DNA of 40,147 nt from Candidatus Brocadiaceae bacterium. Lineage in GTDB: Bacteria > Planctomycetota > Brocadiia > SM23-32. The stretch lies in contig PUMJ01000104.1 of NCBI GenBank assembly GCA_003551305.1, positions 1-40,147 of the forward strand, read 5' to 3'. Under the pieces are notes generated by a model. The model saw only the letters and a program-made list of their open reading frames with translations, was not told where the DNA came from and ran no database searches. Made by a program: the position numbers and the translations under genes. Positions 27,613-38,253 of this stretch are shown here, piece after piece (position 1 is the first letter of the stretch; each line of letters opens with the position of its first letter).

Positions 27613-28620
27613 ATGGAAGGCGATTTGCGCAGAGGTCAGATAATCGTGCTCGCGCCCGTGATGTTCCTTGTGGCGGCGGCCATCCTCATGCTCACAGTGG
27701 ACGTGGGACGGATTGTGAACGCCCGGGCCCGGCTGCAGAACGTGAGTGATGCCGCCTGCCTGGCCGCCGTCCAGGTGCTTCTGCGGGAGCGCATCGCGGG
27801 CACCGACGAGGAGACCGCTCGATCTCTGGCCGTGGCCGAAGCCGAGAGACTGCGCGACGCCAACTGGCCGGAGGCCGGCATAGAAGTCGAGTTCGGGGAA
27901 CTCGACGGCAACGGCGGTTTCGCTGCCGTTGATGAGGAAACGCCCGCCTGGGCCGCCCGTGTCCACGCCGCTCGCAATGCGGACGCTCCCGGCGGCGAAC
28001 TGGAGCTCTTCTTCGCCGCCCTGGCCGGTCTGGATAGCTGCGAGGTCGTCACAGAGTCCAGGTCGCAGCTTGCTCGCGGTGTCCACGGCGTGTTGCGCGG
28101 CTTGCGGCCCTTCGCCATCCCCCGGGAGAGCATCCCTGACATCGGCCAGGAGATGGTTTTCTATCCCGCCGGCGACGGGGACTGCGACGGACTGGGCGAT
28201 GACCAGGTGGCGCCCGGCAACTGGGGCCTGCTGAGCCTGGACGGCTCGTCGCTCGGAACGAACACCCTGCGCGAATGGATCGAACACGGTTTCGACAAGC
28301 CCTTTGTCATTGACCCCGAGGCCGGGTATAAGTGGGTTAATGGAACGCCCGGCTTCCGCGCCGCGCTCAACAACCCCGTCAGGGACCAGATCGGCAACAG
28401 CTTCCTGATGGTCGTTTACGACGAGGTGACCGGAACCGGCTCCAACGCCCAGTTCCGCTGCATCGGTTTCGTCCGGGCCACTATCACCGGCGTCCGGCTG
28501 ACGGGCCAGAACCCGTACATCCGCGCTGAAATAGACGAACTGGAGTCTTTGCGCGACCTGGTAGCGGGGGACGGGGGTCACATCAGCCCCAACGCGCTGA
28601 AGATCCAGCTTGCCTGGTAA
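27613..28620 (+). CDS. TadG/TadE-like pilus-assembly-family protein (copy 2, tandem paralog)
   Basis: MEGDLRRGQIIVLAPVMFLVAAAILMLTVDVGRIVNARARLQNVSDAACLAAVQVLLRERIAGTDEETARSLAVAEAERLRDANWPEAG; near-identical N-terminus to copy 1. Confidence 0.8.
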   Translation: MEGDLRRGQIIVLAPVMFLVAAAILMLTVDVGRIVNARARLQNVSDAACLAAVQVLLRERIAGTDEETARSLAVAEAERLRDANWPEAGIEVEFGELDGNGGFAAVDEETPAWAARVHAARNADAPGGELELFFAALAGLDSCEVVTESRSQLARGVHGVLRGLRPFAIPRESIPDIGQEMVFYPAGDGDCDGLGDDQVAPGNWGLLSLDGSSLGTNTLREWIEHGFDKPFVIDPEAGYKWVNGTPGFRAALNNPVRDQIGNSFLMVVYDEVTGTGSNAQFRCIGFVRATITGVRLTGQNPYIRAEIDELESLRDLVAGDGGHISPNALKIQLAW

Positions 28621-28779
28621 GGGGCGTTTGGGAGGATGGAGGTTTGAGGGGGAGCGCCCCGGAAATCAGGTTGCCCGGTTGCTGTCCGGGCCGGTCGCTC
28701 TATATGCGTTCTTGAAGTGCAGTGGCGCCCCGGCCCGCCTGCCGCGGGGCAGCGGACATGCCTGAGGACGGATTATCTC

Positions 28780-29718
28780 ATGGCCCGTGAAAACGGCCCG
28801 AAGCGAATCGCGCAGGTACGTCAAGCGCGCCGGATCACATGGATAGGGCTGGCGGGCAACCTCTCTCTGGCGGCCCTCAAGCTCATGGGGGGGCTTCTGG
28901 GCCGCAGCCACGCCGTTGTGGCCGATGCCGTCCACAGCGTGTCGGACAGCAGCACCGACGTGGCCATCCTCATCGGTATCGGCTACTGGTCGAAGCCACC
29001 CGACACGACACATCCCCACGGGCACGGCCGCATCGAGACCCTCTTCACCGTCGCCATCGGCGGGATGCTCGCGGCCGTGGCTGTCGGCCTCGCCTACAAT
29101 GCCTTCGCCGGCCTGACGGATCCCCCCGAAGCGCCGCCGGGATGGATTGCTCTCGGCGCCGCGCTGCTCTCCGTGTTCAGCAAGGAGGGCCTCTATCGCT
29201 GGACGGTCCGGGTCGGCCGGCGCATCCGGTCGTCTGTGGTGGTGGCCAACGCCTGGCACCACCGCTCTGACGCCCTCAGCTCAGTGCCCGTGGTGCTGGC
29301 GGTAGCCGGGGCGCTCCTCCGGCCGAACTGGGTCATGCTGGACCACCTCGGGGCCGTTGTGGTGTCGGTGTTCATCTTTCGAGCGGCGGCCATGATAGCA
29401 TGGCCAGCGCTGAAAGAACTCGTTGATACCGGTGCCTCGCCCGAGATGCTCGAACGCATTGCTGATATCGCCCTCAACGTGGACGGGGTGGAGCGTGTGC
29501 ACGCCATCCGCACCCGGCGGGTCGGCGGCCGGTTTCACGTGGACCTTCACGTCCTGGTGGACGGCGCTGTGTCCGTGCGGCGGGGCCACGACATTGCCGA
29601 AGAAGTCCAGCGGTGCCTGATCGAGGACGAAGGCAACCTAACTGACGTGGTGGTGCATGTTGAGCCGCTGGACGACGGCGTGGAGCCCGGCCCCACCGGC
29701 CGCCTGCAATCCCGGTGA
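28780..29718 (+). CDS. Cation diffusion facilitator (CDF) family transporter
   Basis: ARRITWIGLAGNLSLAALKLMGGLLGRSHAVVADAVHSVSDSSTDVAILIG...HPHGHGRIETLFTVAIGG...NAWHHRSDALSSVPVV...VDGVERVHAIRTRRVGGRFHVDLHVLVD. Confidence 0.93.
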   Translation: MARENGPKRIAQVRQARRITWIGLAGNLSLAALKLMGGLLGRSHAVVADAVHSVSDSSTDVAILIGIGYWSKPPDTTHPHGHGRIETLFTVAIGGMLAAVAVGLAYNAFAGLTDPPEAPPGWIALGAALLSVFSKEGLYRWTVRVGRRIRSSVVVANAWHHRSDALSSVPVVLAVAGALLRPNWVMLDHLGAVVVSVFIFRAAAMIAWPALKELVDTGASPEMLERIADIALNVDGVERVHAIRTRRVGGRFHVDLHVLVDGAVSVRRGHDIAEEVQRCLIEDEGNLTDVVVHVEPLDDGVEPGPTGRLQSR

Positions 29719-29811
29719 GGCGCCAGGCGGCTTATGTGTGCGCCGCCCGGCTTCGGCGGGTATAATGCAGTTGTCAGGGGTCGACGCTCGTTTTTCCCAT
29801 GGCATACCTCA

Positions 29812-32800
29812 ATGCCGGACCCGCTTGAGACAATCGGCACGCTGCCCGCCATCGGGCAGTTGCCGGACCTCCTCCGCGCCAACGGTGAGGTCAATGTCGT
29901 CGGCACGGCCGGCAGCGGCACCGCCCTAGTAGCCGCCCGGCTTGCGGGAAAGCTGTGTACTCCGACGCTCATCGCCTGTGCCTCTGCCGAAGAAGCGGAG
30001 GAGATCACCGAGGACATCTGCCTGTTCCATGAGGGTCTCGCCTGCTACTACCCGCCGCTTGAGGTCCTGCCCGGCGACGCCGAGGAGCCCGACGAAAGCA
30101 TCCAGCGCGCCAGGTTGAGCGTGTTGCGCCATCTTGCCCTCGGGGAGACGGACGGCAGCTGCGCCGGGGACGACTCGGTCTTTTTGGAGCCCGGGCCCGA
30201 GACCCGCGTGGTGGTCACGAACGTCACCGCGCTCATGCAACCGACCCGCGCGCCCGACGAACTCCGCCGTGGCTCCCGGCCCGTAAGTGTGGGCGCCGAG
30301 GAGACGCCCGCCGCACTGGTCGAGTGGCTGGTGGACCACGGCTACATCAGCATGCCGCAGGTCCGTGCGGCCGGCCAGTACTGCCTGCGCGGCGGCATCC
30401 TCGACGTCTACTCCCACGGGGCGCTGGAACCGGTGCGCATCGAGTTCTTCGGGGACGAGGTGGACTCGATCCGCACGTTCGATCCCGTCAGCCAGCGTTC
30501 CAGCGGCCGGGTGCAGCGCTGCCGGCTCACCATCGGGGAGCACGCCGGCGGTGAGGACCAGGGCTTCGGCCGGCTGTTTTCCTACTTCGGGCCCGATGCC
30601 ACCGTCATGCTCATCGAGCCGGAACGGCTCCGACGGCGAGCCGAAGAGGTGTACGAGCAGAGCGGCCGGAGCTTTCTGCTCGTCCCGCCGGACGATCTGC
30701 TGTGCGGCCTGATGCGCCGCCCTCGGGTGCTTTTCGACGGGGACGATCTGGAGAACGCTGTTGAAATTGATATTCGCCAGCGGGACAGCTTCGGGCCGGA
30801 CCTCGACTCGATGTTCGACGAGCTGGCCCGCATAGTGCACAGCCATGAGACGACGGTTATCTACTGTATCAGCCCTGCCGAGGCGGACCGGCTGCAGGTG
30901 CTGCTGCGCGACAGGGGATTCGACGCGCTGGATGACCTCCACTTCGAGACGGGCCGGCTCAACCACGGCGTCCTCTGCCCGGCGGCCGGCCTGGCGCTCA
31001 TCCCCCACCACCGGCTTTTTGGCCGCTACCGGCAGCGGCGCTTCATCCGACACGGGCGGGAAGGCCGCCCCGTGCAAAGCGCGGAGCAGCTTGAGCCAGG
31101 GGACCTGGTGGTGCACGTCAACTACGGCATCGGTCGCTTCCTCGGCACCAGCGTCATTGAACAGGCCGGGCGCCGGCGCGAACACCTGCAGCTTGAGTTC
31201 GCAGACGGCGTGCACGTGCACGTGCCGTGCGATCACATCGAACTGGTGCACCGCTATATCGGCGTCGGCGGCCGGCGGCCCGATCTGAGCCGCATACGCG
31301 GGGCCTCCTGGCGACGGGCCCGCAAGCGCGCCCGGGAGGCCGTCGAAGACCTGGCCGCCGAACTGCTCGATCTACAGGCCGTGCGCGAAACGCAGAAAGG
31401 CATCGCCGCCCCGGCCGACACCGAGTGGATGCGCCAGTTCGAGGCCGAGTTCCCGTACGAAGAGACCGAAGACCAGGCGGAAGCCATCCGCCAGGTCAAG
31501 CGCGACATGCAGTCCGACCGTCCCATGGACCGGCTGGTGTGCGGGGACGTGGGCTACGGCAAGACTGAGGTCGCCATGAGGGCCGCCTTTCTGGCCGTTC
31601 TGGGCGGCAGGCAGGCGGCCATGCTGGTGCCCACCACCGTGCTGGCGCAGCAGCACTTCCGCACCTTCTGCGAGCGCATGGCCGACTACCCGGTGCGCAT
31701 CGCCATGCTGAGCCGCTTCCGCACCGAGTCCCAGATCCGCGATACCCTGGCGGGGCTTGCCGACGGCAGCGTGGACATCGCCATCGGCACCCACCGCCTG
31801 CTGCAGGACGACGTTCACTTCAAAGACCTCGGGCTGCTCATCATCGACGAAGAACAGCGCTTCGGCGTCGAGCACAAGGAGCGGCTCAAACGGGCGCGCG
31901 CGACCGTGGACGTGCTGACCATGACGGCCACGCCCATCCCGCGCACCCTCCATATGGCACTGATGGGGCTACGGGAGATATCCGCCCTGCAGACGCCTCC
32001 CCGCGACCGGCAGGCGATCAAGACGAGGGTCGGCCCCCGCGACATGGGCAAGGTCCGGCACGCCATCCTGCGCGAACTAAACCGCGAGGGCCAGATCTTC
32101 ATCATCCATAATCGCGTGCGCACCATCAATGCCTTCGCCGACAAAGTGCGGGCCGCCGTGCCGGAAGCCACCGTCGCCGTGGCCCACGGCCAGATGCCGG
32201 AGCAGGAGTTGGCCGACACGATGGACCTGTTCATGCAGGGAGACATAGACGCCCTGGTCAGCACCACGATCATTGAGAACGGGCTGGACATCCCGAACGC
32301 CAACACCATCATCCTGGACCGGGCGGAGCTTCTGGGGCTGGCGGAGATGCACCAGTTGCGCGGGCGGGTCGGGCGCTACATCCACAAGGCGTACGCGTAC
32401 TTCTTCACCCCCCCGAACCGCCCTGTCACGCCCGAGGCCCGGCGGCGCCTGGACGCCATCCGGCGTTACAGCGACTTAGGGGCGGGCTTCGAGATCGCCC
32501 TGCGCGACCTGGAGATACGCGGCGCGGGCAACATCCTCGGGCCGGCCCAGTCCGGCCACATCGCGGCCATCGGCTACAACCTCTACTGCCGGCTGCTGGC
32601 GCGCGCTTCCGCCCGGCTCAAGGGCGAGGCCGTCGAAGAGCCCCCCGCCGTGACCATCAACGTCGGGTTGGACGCCTTCCTGCCGGATGGTTACATGCCG
32701 GCCCCGCGTCAGCGTATGGAGCTTTACCGACAGGTCAACCGCGCCACCAGCCTGGCGGACGTGCGAGAGGCCGAAGCCGCTCTGCGCGACCGTTACGGCG

Positions 32801-33096
32801 CCCCGCCCCCTGAGGCCCGCAACCTGCTGCTGGAGGCAGAGCTCCGCATACTGGCCGACCGCGCCGGCATTGACTCCATCCAGGCGCAGGACGGGCGCCT
32901 GCACCTGGGCATCCGGGACCGCAGCGCCCTGGAGGAGCATTTCCGGGGGCGTCCCACCGCACCACGCGTCGTAACCGGGGAGCTGGCCGTCATCGAGGAC
33001 GGCTTCCCGACGGACAAACCCCGCCTGGCTGCGCTGCACCTGAAGCGCCTGCTCGCCGGTGACCACGCCAGGCCCTTTGAGGAGCGCGTCAGTTGA
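29812..33096 (+). CDS. mfd: Transcription-repair coupling factor
   Basis: UvrB-like N-terminal region; LEPGDLVVHVNYGIGRFLG (RNAP-interaction domain); DRLVCGDVGYGKTEVAMRAAFLAV; LIIDEEQRFGVEHKERLK; TATPIPRTLHMALMGLREIS; TIIENGLDIPNANTIILDRAELLGLAEMHQLRGRVGR. Confidence 0.97.
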   Translation: MPDPLETIGTLPAIGQLPDLLRANGEVNVVGTAGSGTALVAARLAGKLCTPTLIACASAEEAEEITEDICLFHEGLACYYPPLEVLPGDAEEPDESIQRARLSVLRHLALGETDGSCAGDDSVFLEPGPETRVVVTNVTALMQPTRAPDELRRGSRPVSVGAEETPAALVEWLVDHGYISMPQVRAAGQYCLRGGILDVYSHGALEPVRIEFFGDEVDSIRTFDPVSQRSSGRVQRCRLTIGEHAGGEDQGFGRLFSYFGPDATVMLIEPERLRRRAEEVYEQSGRSFLLVPPDDLLCGLMRRPRVLFDGDDLENAVEIDIRQRDSFGPDLDSMFDELARIVHSHETTVIYCISPAEADRLQVLLRDRGFDALDDLHFETGRLNHGVLCPAAGLALIPHHRLFGRYRQRRFIRHGREGRPVQSAEQLEPGDLVVHVNYGIGRFLGTSVIEQAGRRREHLQLEFADGVHVHVPCDHIELVHRYIGVGGRRPDLSRIRGASWRRARKRAREAVEDLAAELLDLQAVRETQKGIAAPADTEWMRQFEAEFPYEETEDQAEAIRQVKRDMQSDRPMDRLVCGDVGYGKTEVAMRAAFLAVLGGRQAAMLVPTTVLAQQHFRTFCERMADYPVRIAMLSRFRTESQIRDTLAGLADGSVDIAIGTHRLLQDDVHFKDLGLLIIDEEQRFGVEHKERLKRARATVDVLTMTATPIPRTLHMALMGLREISALQTPPRDRQAIKTRVGPRDMGKVRHAILRELNREGQIFIIHNRVRTINAFADKVRAAVPEATVAVAHGQMPEQELADTMDLFMQGDIDALVSTTIIENGLDIPNANTIILDRAELLGLAEMHQLRGRVGRYIHKAYAYFFTPPNRPVTPEARRRLDAIRRYSDLGAGFEIALRDLEIRGAGNILGPAQSGHIAAIGYNLYCRLLARASARLKGEAVEEPPAVTINVGLDAFLPDGYMPAPRQRMELYRQVNRATSLADVREAEAALRDRYGAPPPEARNLLLEAELRILADRAGIDSIQAQDGRLHLGIRDRSALEEHFRGRPTAPRVVTGELAVIEDGFPTDKPRLAALHLKRLLAGDHARPFEERVS

Positions 33097-33214
33097 ACTC
33101 CGCCAGTCCGCCTCGTATAGTAAGTGTCCTATCCGACGGGACCTTCACGGCTTCAGCGGGCAGGGCAATCCACCTTCTTCGGCACGGGGAGCGCGCAACA
33201 GCGCGGACGTCTAA

Positions 33215-34012
33215 ATGGATCACCTGAGTGAACTCGAGAACAAGAGCATCTACATCCTCCGGGAGTCCTACAACCAGTTTGACAACCTCGCCGCCCTGTG
33301 GTCCGTGGGCAAGGACTCCACTACGCTCGTCTGGCTCTGCATGAAGGCATTCTTCGGCGAGATACCTTTCCCCGTCGTCTACATCGACACGGGGTACCAC
33401 TTCCAGGAGATGTACGACTTCCGCGACATGGCCGTGCAAAAGTGGGGGCTGGAATTGATCCTCGCTCGCAACGACAGGGCCCTCGAAGACGGCATGGGCC
33501 CGGAGAGCAAGCTCGCCTGCTGCACCGCCCTGAAGACGCAGGCGCTCAAGGACTGCATCGCCGAACACGGCTTTGACGCCCTGTTGCTGGGCATCCGCCG
33601 CGATGAACACGGCATACGCGCCAAGGAACGCGTCTTCTCCCCCCGCGACCAGCAGTTTCAGTGGGACTACGAGAACCAGCCGCCCGAACTGTGGGACCAG
33701 TACAGCGCCCGCGCCGACGAGGAGACCCACGTGCGCGTCCACCCCCTGCTGCACTGGCGCGAGGTGGACATCTGGCGCTACATCCAGCGCGAGAATCTCG
33801 AGGTCAGCGAGCTTTACTTCGCCCGCGACGGCAAGCGCTATCGCAGCCTCGGTTGCGCCTCATGTTGTGCACCCGTCCCTTCAGAGGCCGCTACCGTCGG
33901 GGACATACTGGCCGAACTGGAGACGACGAGCACATCCGAGCGGGCCGGCCGGGCCCAGGACAAAGAAGACGCCTACACCATGCAGAAACTCCGCGCACTC
34001 GGTTACATGTGA
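33215..34012 (+). CDS. cysD: Sulfate adenylyltransferase subunit 2 (CysD-like)
   Basis: [47 protein letters not shown]...[38 protein letters not shown]...[16 protein letters not shown]...[43 protein letters not shown]. Confidence 0.88.
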   Translation: MDHLSELENKSIYILRESYNQFDNLAALWSVGKDSTTLVWLCMKAFFGEIPFPVVYIDTGYHFQEMYDFRDMAVQKWGLELILARNDRALEDGMGPESKLACCTALKTQALKDCIAEHGFDALLLGIRRDEHGIRAKERVFSPRDQQFQWDYENQPPELWDQYSARADEETHVRVHPLLHWREVDIWRYIQRENLEVSELYFARDGKRYRSLGCASCCAPVPSEAATVGDILAELETTSTSERAGRAQDKEDAYTMQKLRALGYM

Positions 34013-34019
34013 GAAACCA

Positions 34020-35261
34020 ATGGACTCCGAGAGCCTTGCATTCGTCCTCGTGGGCCACATAGACCACGGCAAGTCCACGCTTATCGGGCGCCTGCTGCAC
34101 GACACGGACTCCCTGCCCGCCGGTAAGATGGAGGAGATACAGGCCGCCGCCGAGGCCGAAGGTCGCGAGCTGGAGTTCGGTTACATCGTTGACCACCTGA
34201 GCGAAGAGCGCAAACGGGGCATCACGATTGACACAGCTCAGACCTTCTTCACAAGCGACGTTCGCGACTACGTCATCATAGACGCCCCCGGCCACAAGGA
34301 GTTCATCAAGAACATGATCACCGGCGCCTCCCAGGCCGAGGCCGCCGTGGTGATGTGCAGCGTCGCGGAAGGCGTCCAGGAGCAGACTCGACGCCACGCC
34401 TACGTCGTCAAGCTCCTTGGCCTCGAGCAGGTCATCGTCCTGTACAACAAGATGGACCTGGTGGACTACTCCGAGAAACGCTTCGGCGAGGTCAAACGGG
34501 ACATGGACGCCTTTCTGAGCAGACTTGGCGTCACCCCGACTATCGAAGTGCCGGTCAGCGCGAAATGCGGGGACAATATCGCCGCCCGTTTCGACAGGAT
34601 GCCCTGGTATGACGGCCCCACGGCGCTGGAAACGCTGGACCGCCTGAGGAAGATGCCCCCGCCCACCACTAAGCCGCTCCGGTTGCCCATCCAGGACGTT
34701 TACCAGATCGACTCAACGAGCATCGGCGTGGGCCGTATTGAGAGCGGCGTCCTGCAGGCCGGGCAAGAGCTTCACTTCTTGCCGGACGATCGCACGCTCA
34801 CCGTGCGGCAGATACGCAAATACCTTGAGGACGGCGTGGCTAGCGCGGAGGCAGGGGAATGCATCGGCGTCGTGCTGGACGGCCCGACACCCTCCCGGGG
34901 GCAGGTCGGGTGCCCCCTCGAGGATAGGCCGACTCAGACACGGCGCTTCCGCGGTACCACCTTCTGGATGTCGGCGCAGCCGCTGCAGGTCGGCCAGGCC
35001 GATCTGACGTTCAAGTGCGCGACCCAGGAACAGCCATGCACCGTCAGCCGCCTGAACGAGCGGATAGACTCCGGTTCCCTCGAGCACCTGGAAACGGAGG
35101 CCGGACGACTCGATGAGACGGAAGTTGGCGAACTTGTGCTGGAGACGGCCGAGCCGGTCGTCCTGGAGTCCTTCTACGATGTGCGGGAACTGGGCCGCTT
35201 CGTGCTGCTCAAAGGCCACACTGTCGTCGCGGGCGGCATCGTCACCCACACCCAAGACTGA
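34020..35261 (+). CDS. cysN: Sulfate adenylyltransferase subunit 1 (CysN-like GTPase)
   Basis: [41 protein letters not shown]...[68 protein letters not shown]; directly downstream of cysD. Confidence 0.88.
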   Translation: MDSESLAFVLVGHIDHGKSTLIGRLLHDTDSLPAGKMEEIQAAAEAEGRELEFGYIVDHLSEERKRGITIDTAQTFFTSDVRDYVIIDAPGHKEFIKNMITGASQAEAAVVMCSVAEGVQEQTRRHAYVVKLLGLEQVIVLYNKMDLVDYSEKRFGEVKRDMDAFLSRLGVTPTIEVPVSAKCGDNIAARFDRMPWYDGPTALETLDRLRKMPPPTTKPLRLPIQDVYQIDSTSIGVGRIESGVLQAGQELHFLPDDRTLTVRQIRKYLEDGVASAEAGECIGVVLDGPTPSRGQVGCPLEDRPTQTRRFRGTTFWMSAQPLQVGQADLTFKCATQEQPCTVSRLNERIDSGSLEHLETEAGRLDETEVGELVLETAEPVVLESFYDVRELGRFVLLKGHTVVAGGIVTHTQD

Positions 35262-35284
35262 GACTCCCCCCAGAGGAACCACCC

Positions 35285-36586
35285 ATGATTTTCGGGTTCG
35301 GCAAGAGCAAGCGCGTCATCGGCATCGGCCTGGACGGTTTCCCCTATTCGCTGGCCGAGCAGATGATAGACGAGGACGTCATGCCCAACCTGCGCCGGCT
35401 GGCGGTTCAGGGCGAGATGAAGCGCATCAAGAGCGTCTTCCCCACCGTCAGCGGGGTGGCCTGGTCCTCATTCCTGACGGGCAGGAACCCGGCCGAGTTC
35501 GGCGTCTTCGGTTTTGTCGAGCTGACACGTGACTTGGAGCTGACCATCCCCAACTACACGGACCTGAAGTGCGAGACGCTGTGGGAGCGCCTCGACGACG
35601 CCGGCAAGCGCTTCGCGGCCCTCAGCGTGCCCATGACCTACCCCGCGCCGAAGCTGAACGGGTTCCTGGTAAGCGGTTTCCTGGCGCCGGAACTGGACGA
35701 GCGGGCCGTCTCCAACCCCGACGTCCTGAACACCCTGCGCGAGCACAGCTACGAGATTGACATAGACCCCGGCGTCGCCGTCGAGTCGCCCGAGCAGTTC
35801 AAGGAAGACCTGGATCGGGTCAGCAAAGCGCGACAGGAGACCGCCCTCGCCCTGCTGGAAGAGGACGAGGAATGGGACCTGTTCTTCTTGCACGTCATGG
35901 ACACTGACCGCCTCAACCACTTCCTGTGGAAGGGGCGCCGCGGCACGGAAGGCGGCGAGGACGGGTATTTCTGGGACTTCTACTCCCGGCTGGACGGCTT
36001 CCTGGGGCGGGTCATCCAGGCGGTCGGCGGCGAAAGCGAGATACTCATCTGCAGCGACCACGGCTTCTGCGAGCTGAAGTGGGAGGTCCAGCTCAACCGC
36101 TGGCTCAAGAACCAGGGCTACCTCGACTACGAGAATGCCCCGGCGCAGGGTTACAAAGCCATAAAGCCCGGCTCCCGCGCCGTCTCCCTCGTGCCCGGTC
36201 GCATCCACATCCTCCGGGAGGACCGGTGGGATGCCGGCTGCGTGAGCGACAAGGAATACGGGCCATTGCGCAAAGAGATCATGGACAAGCTGCGGGGCAT
36301 CCGCCATCCGGAGAGCGGCGAAGTCGTCTGCAGACAGGTGATGAAGAAGGAAGAAGTCTTCAGTGGACCCCACGCCGACGCAGCCCCCGACATCATAGTG
36401 GACCCCTGCGACGGCTACGATCTGAAGGCGCGACTCGGCGCCGGCCACCTGTTTGAAAAGGGCCCCCGCAGCGGCATGCACACGTACGAGGACGCGATGC
36501 TGCTGACAGGCAGCGGCCTGCGCGCCATCCAGAAGGCTCAGAACATAACCGACGTCGGCCGCCTGATCGCCAAACGCGTTCTCTGA
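35285..36586 (+). CDS. Alkaline phosphatase superfamily (type I phosphodiesterase/nucleotide pyrophosphatase-like) protein
   Basis: VIGIGLDGFPYSLAEQMIDEDVMPNLRRLAVQGEMKRIKSVFPTVSGVAWSSFLTGRNPAEFGVFGF...LICSDHGFCELKWEVQLNRWLKNQGYLDYE...SGMHTYEDAMLLTGSGL. Confidence 0.88.
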   Translation: MIFGFGKSKRVIGIGLDGFPYSLAEQMIDEDVMPNLRRLAVQGEMKRIKSVFPTVSGVAWSSFLTGRNPAEFGVFGFVELTRDLELTIPNYTDLKCETLWERLDDAGKRFAALSVPMTYPAPKLNGFLVSGFLAPELDERAVSNPDVLNTLREHSYEIDIDPGVAVESPEQFKEDLDRVSKARQETALALLEEDEEWDLFFLHVMDTDRLNHFLWKGRRGTEGGEDGYFWDFYSRLDGFLGRVIQAVGGESEILICSDHGFCELKWEVQLNRWLKNQGYLDYENAPAQGYKAIKPGSRAVSLVPGRIHILREDRWDAGCVSDKEYGPLRKEIMDKLRGIRHPESGEVVCRQVMKKEEVFSGPHADAAPDIIVDPCDGYDLKARLGAGHLFEKGPRSGMHTYEDAMLLTGSGLRAIQKAQNITDVGRLIAKRVL

Positions 36587-36815
36587 CGTCCCGGCCAGCG
36601 CCACTGGCGTCGGCGTTTTCGTGCTCGGACAGGGCATCCCGTCGGGAGAACTTCCACGCGTAACGCGCAGCATGAGCCTTCCCGTGGCCAGCGCTCCCGC
36701 GCGTTGACATCACTGAGGCGCCGTCAGGCTACCGGGCACAACGGCACTTCTCGATGGTCATCTGCCCGGGGATACGGTCTGGCACGGGATGTGATAAGCC
36801 CCTCCGCTTGACTCC

Positions 36816-36841
36816 GTTCGATGTATCAGGTAATGTCGAAC
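36816..36841. repeat. Interrupted palindrome upstream of the antiporter gene
   Basis: GTTCGA(36816-36821)-N14-TCGAAC(36836-36841). Confidence 0.35.
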
Positions 36842-36984
36842 GACGGAAGAGGGGATGGAGTCCCCCGGATAACCGCCCTCCTGGCTGATGACTCCTATCG
36901 GTTCAAACTACCGTCGGTCGTGTGCAAAGACCGGATTGACCGGGCCGATGCCGCGAACTGACGAGAAACACCGTGGGAGTCATC

Positions 36985-38253
36985 ATGGCCGTCAGCCTCG
37001 CGGAGATCATCGTACTCGGCCTTATCGCCGATTGGGCCTTCCGCCGTTTGCGCATCCCCGGCCTCATCGGCATGCTGCTGGTGGGCGTGCTGCTCGGTCC
37101 CTACGTGCTGGGCTACCTGGATCCGGACCTGCTGGCCATCGGGCCTGATCTGCGGCTGATAGCGCTGATAGTCATCCTGCTGCGGGTCGGCTTCGAACTC
37201 AGCCGGCAGACGTTGCACCGCGTGGGCGGGCGCGCTTTGCTCCTGGCGTTCATCCCGGCAACCTGCGAAGGGCTGGTCATCACCCTGGCAGGTCCCCCGC
37301 TGCTTGGTTTGACCTACCTCCAGTCGGCTCTTCTGGCAACCGTCCTCGCGGCTGTCTCACCGGCTGTCGTGGTTCCAGCGATGATCCGCTTCATCAAGGA
37401 GCGCAGGGGAGCCGAGAAGGACATACCTTCGATGGTCATGGCGGCCACGTCAGTGGACGACATCTATGTCGTCGTGGTCCATAGCGCGATTCTCGGCCTG
37501 TATGTGGGACACCGGTCCAATCTTGCATGGCAGGCGGTCGGTGTTCCCCTCGCCCTCATACTGGGCGTCGCCGCCGGGCTGGTCATCGGCACATGCCTCT
37601 ACAAGCTGTTCGACCGGTTCGACCCGCGCGCCACAAAGCGGGTGCTGGTTATCCTGGCCTTCTCCATCCTTCTGGTCCGCCTCCAGCCGGTCCTGGCGGC
37701 TCATCACATACCTTTCGCGGGCCTTGTCTCCGCTATGGCCATAGGGTTCGTTATTCTCGAAAAGCGGGAACACATGGCACACGAGATTTCCGCTAAACTG
37801 GCGAGGATATGGGTTCTTGCAGAGATCCTCCTGTTCTCCATGGTGGGAGCACAAGTGAATCTGGGGGTGGCCTGGAGCGCGGGCCTTGCGGGAGCGGCCG
37901 TCATCGCCCTGGGTCTGGTGGGCCGGGGCGCAGGCGTGGTCGCCTGCCTTACCGGAAGCCGGCTCGACATGAAGGAGCGGCTTTTCGTTCTGGTCTCCTA
38001 CTCCCCGAAGGCCACCGTACAGGCCGCCATCGGAGCGGCGCCGCTGATGGCGATGAAGGCAGCCGGCATGGACACCGCCCCCGGCGAAATCATACTGGCG
38101 GTCGCCGTGCTGAGTATAGTCCTGACCGCGCCCGCCGGGGCCTGGGCCATACGCGCTCTGGGGAATCGTGTGCTCAGAGTCGCCCCGGAACACGTGCGGG
38201 ATGCCTATGAAGCAGCCGTCGAGAGCAACCCCGAGGAGGTAAACGGCCTGTGA
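36985..38253 (+). CDS. Cation/proton antiporter (CPA/Na+:H+ exchanger family)
   Basis: MAVSLAEIIVLGLIADWAFRRLRIPGLIGMLLVGVLLGPYVLG...LRVGFELSRQTL...AVSPAVVVPAMIRFIKE...; multi-TM. GTG at 36973 is an alternative start. Confidence 0.9.
   Translation: MAVSLAEIIVLGLIADWAFRRLRIPGLIGMLLVGVLLGPYVLGYLDPDLLAIGPDLRLIALIVILLRVGFELSRQTLHRVGGRALLLAFIPATCEGLVITLAGPPLLGLTYLQSALLATVLAAVSPAVVVPAMIRFIKERRGAEKDIPSMVMAATSVDDIYVVVVHSAILGLYVGHRSNLAWQAVGVPLALILGVAAGLVIGTCLYKLFDRFDPRATKRVLVILAFSILLVRLQPVLAAHHIPFAGLVSAMAIGFVILEKREHMAHEISAKLARIWVLAEILLFSMVGAQVNLGVAWSAGLAGAAVIALGLVGRGAGVVACLTGSRLDMKERLFVLVSYSPKATVQAAIGAAPLMAMKAAGMDTAPGEIILAVAVLSIVLTAPAGAWAIRALGNRVLRVAPEHVRDAYEAAVESNPEEVNGL

Noticed and set aside
29926-31251. 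441-aa minus-strand ORF within mfd
   Set aside because: Antisense to the well-conserved Mfd N-terminal region; spurious high-GC ORF.
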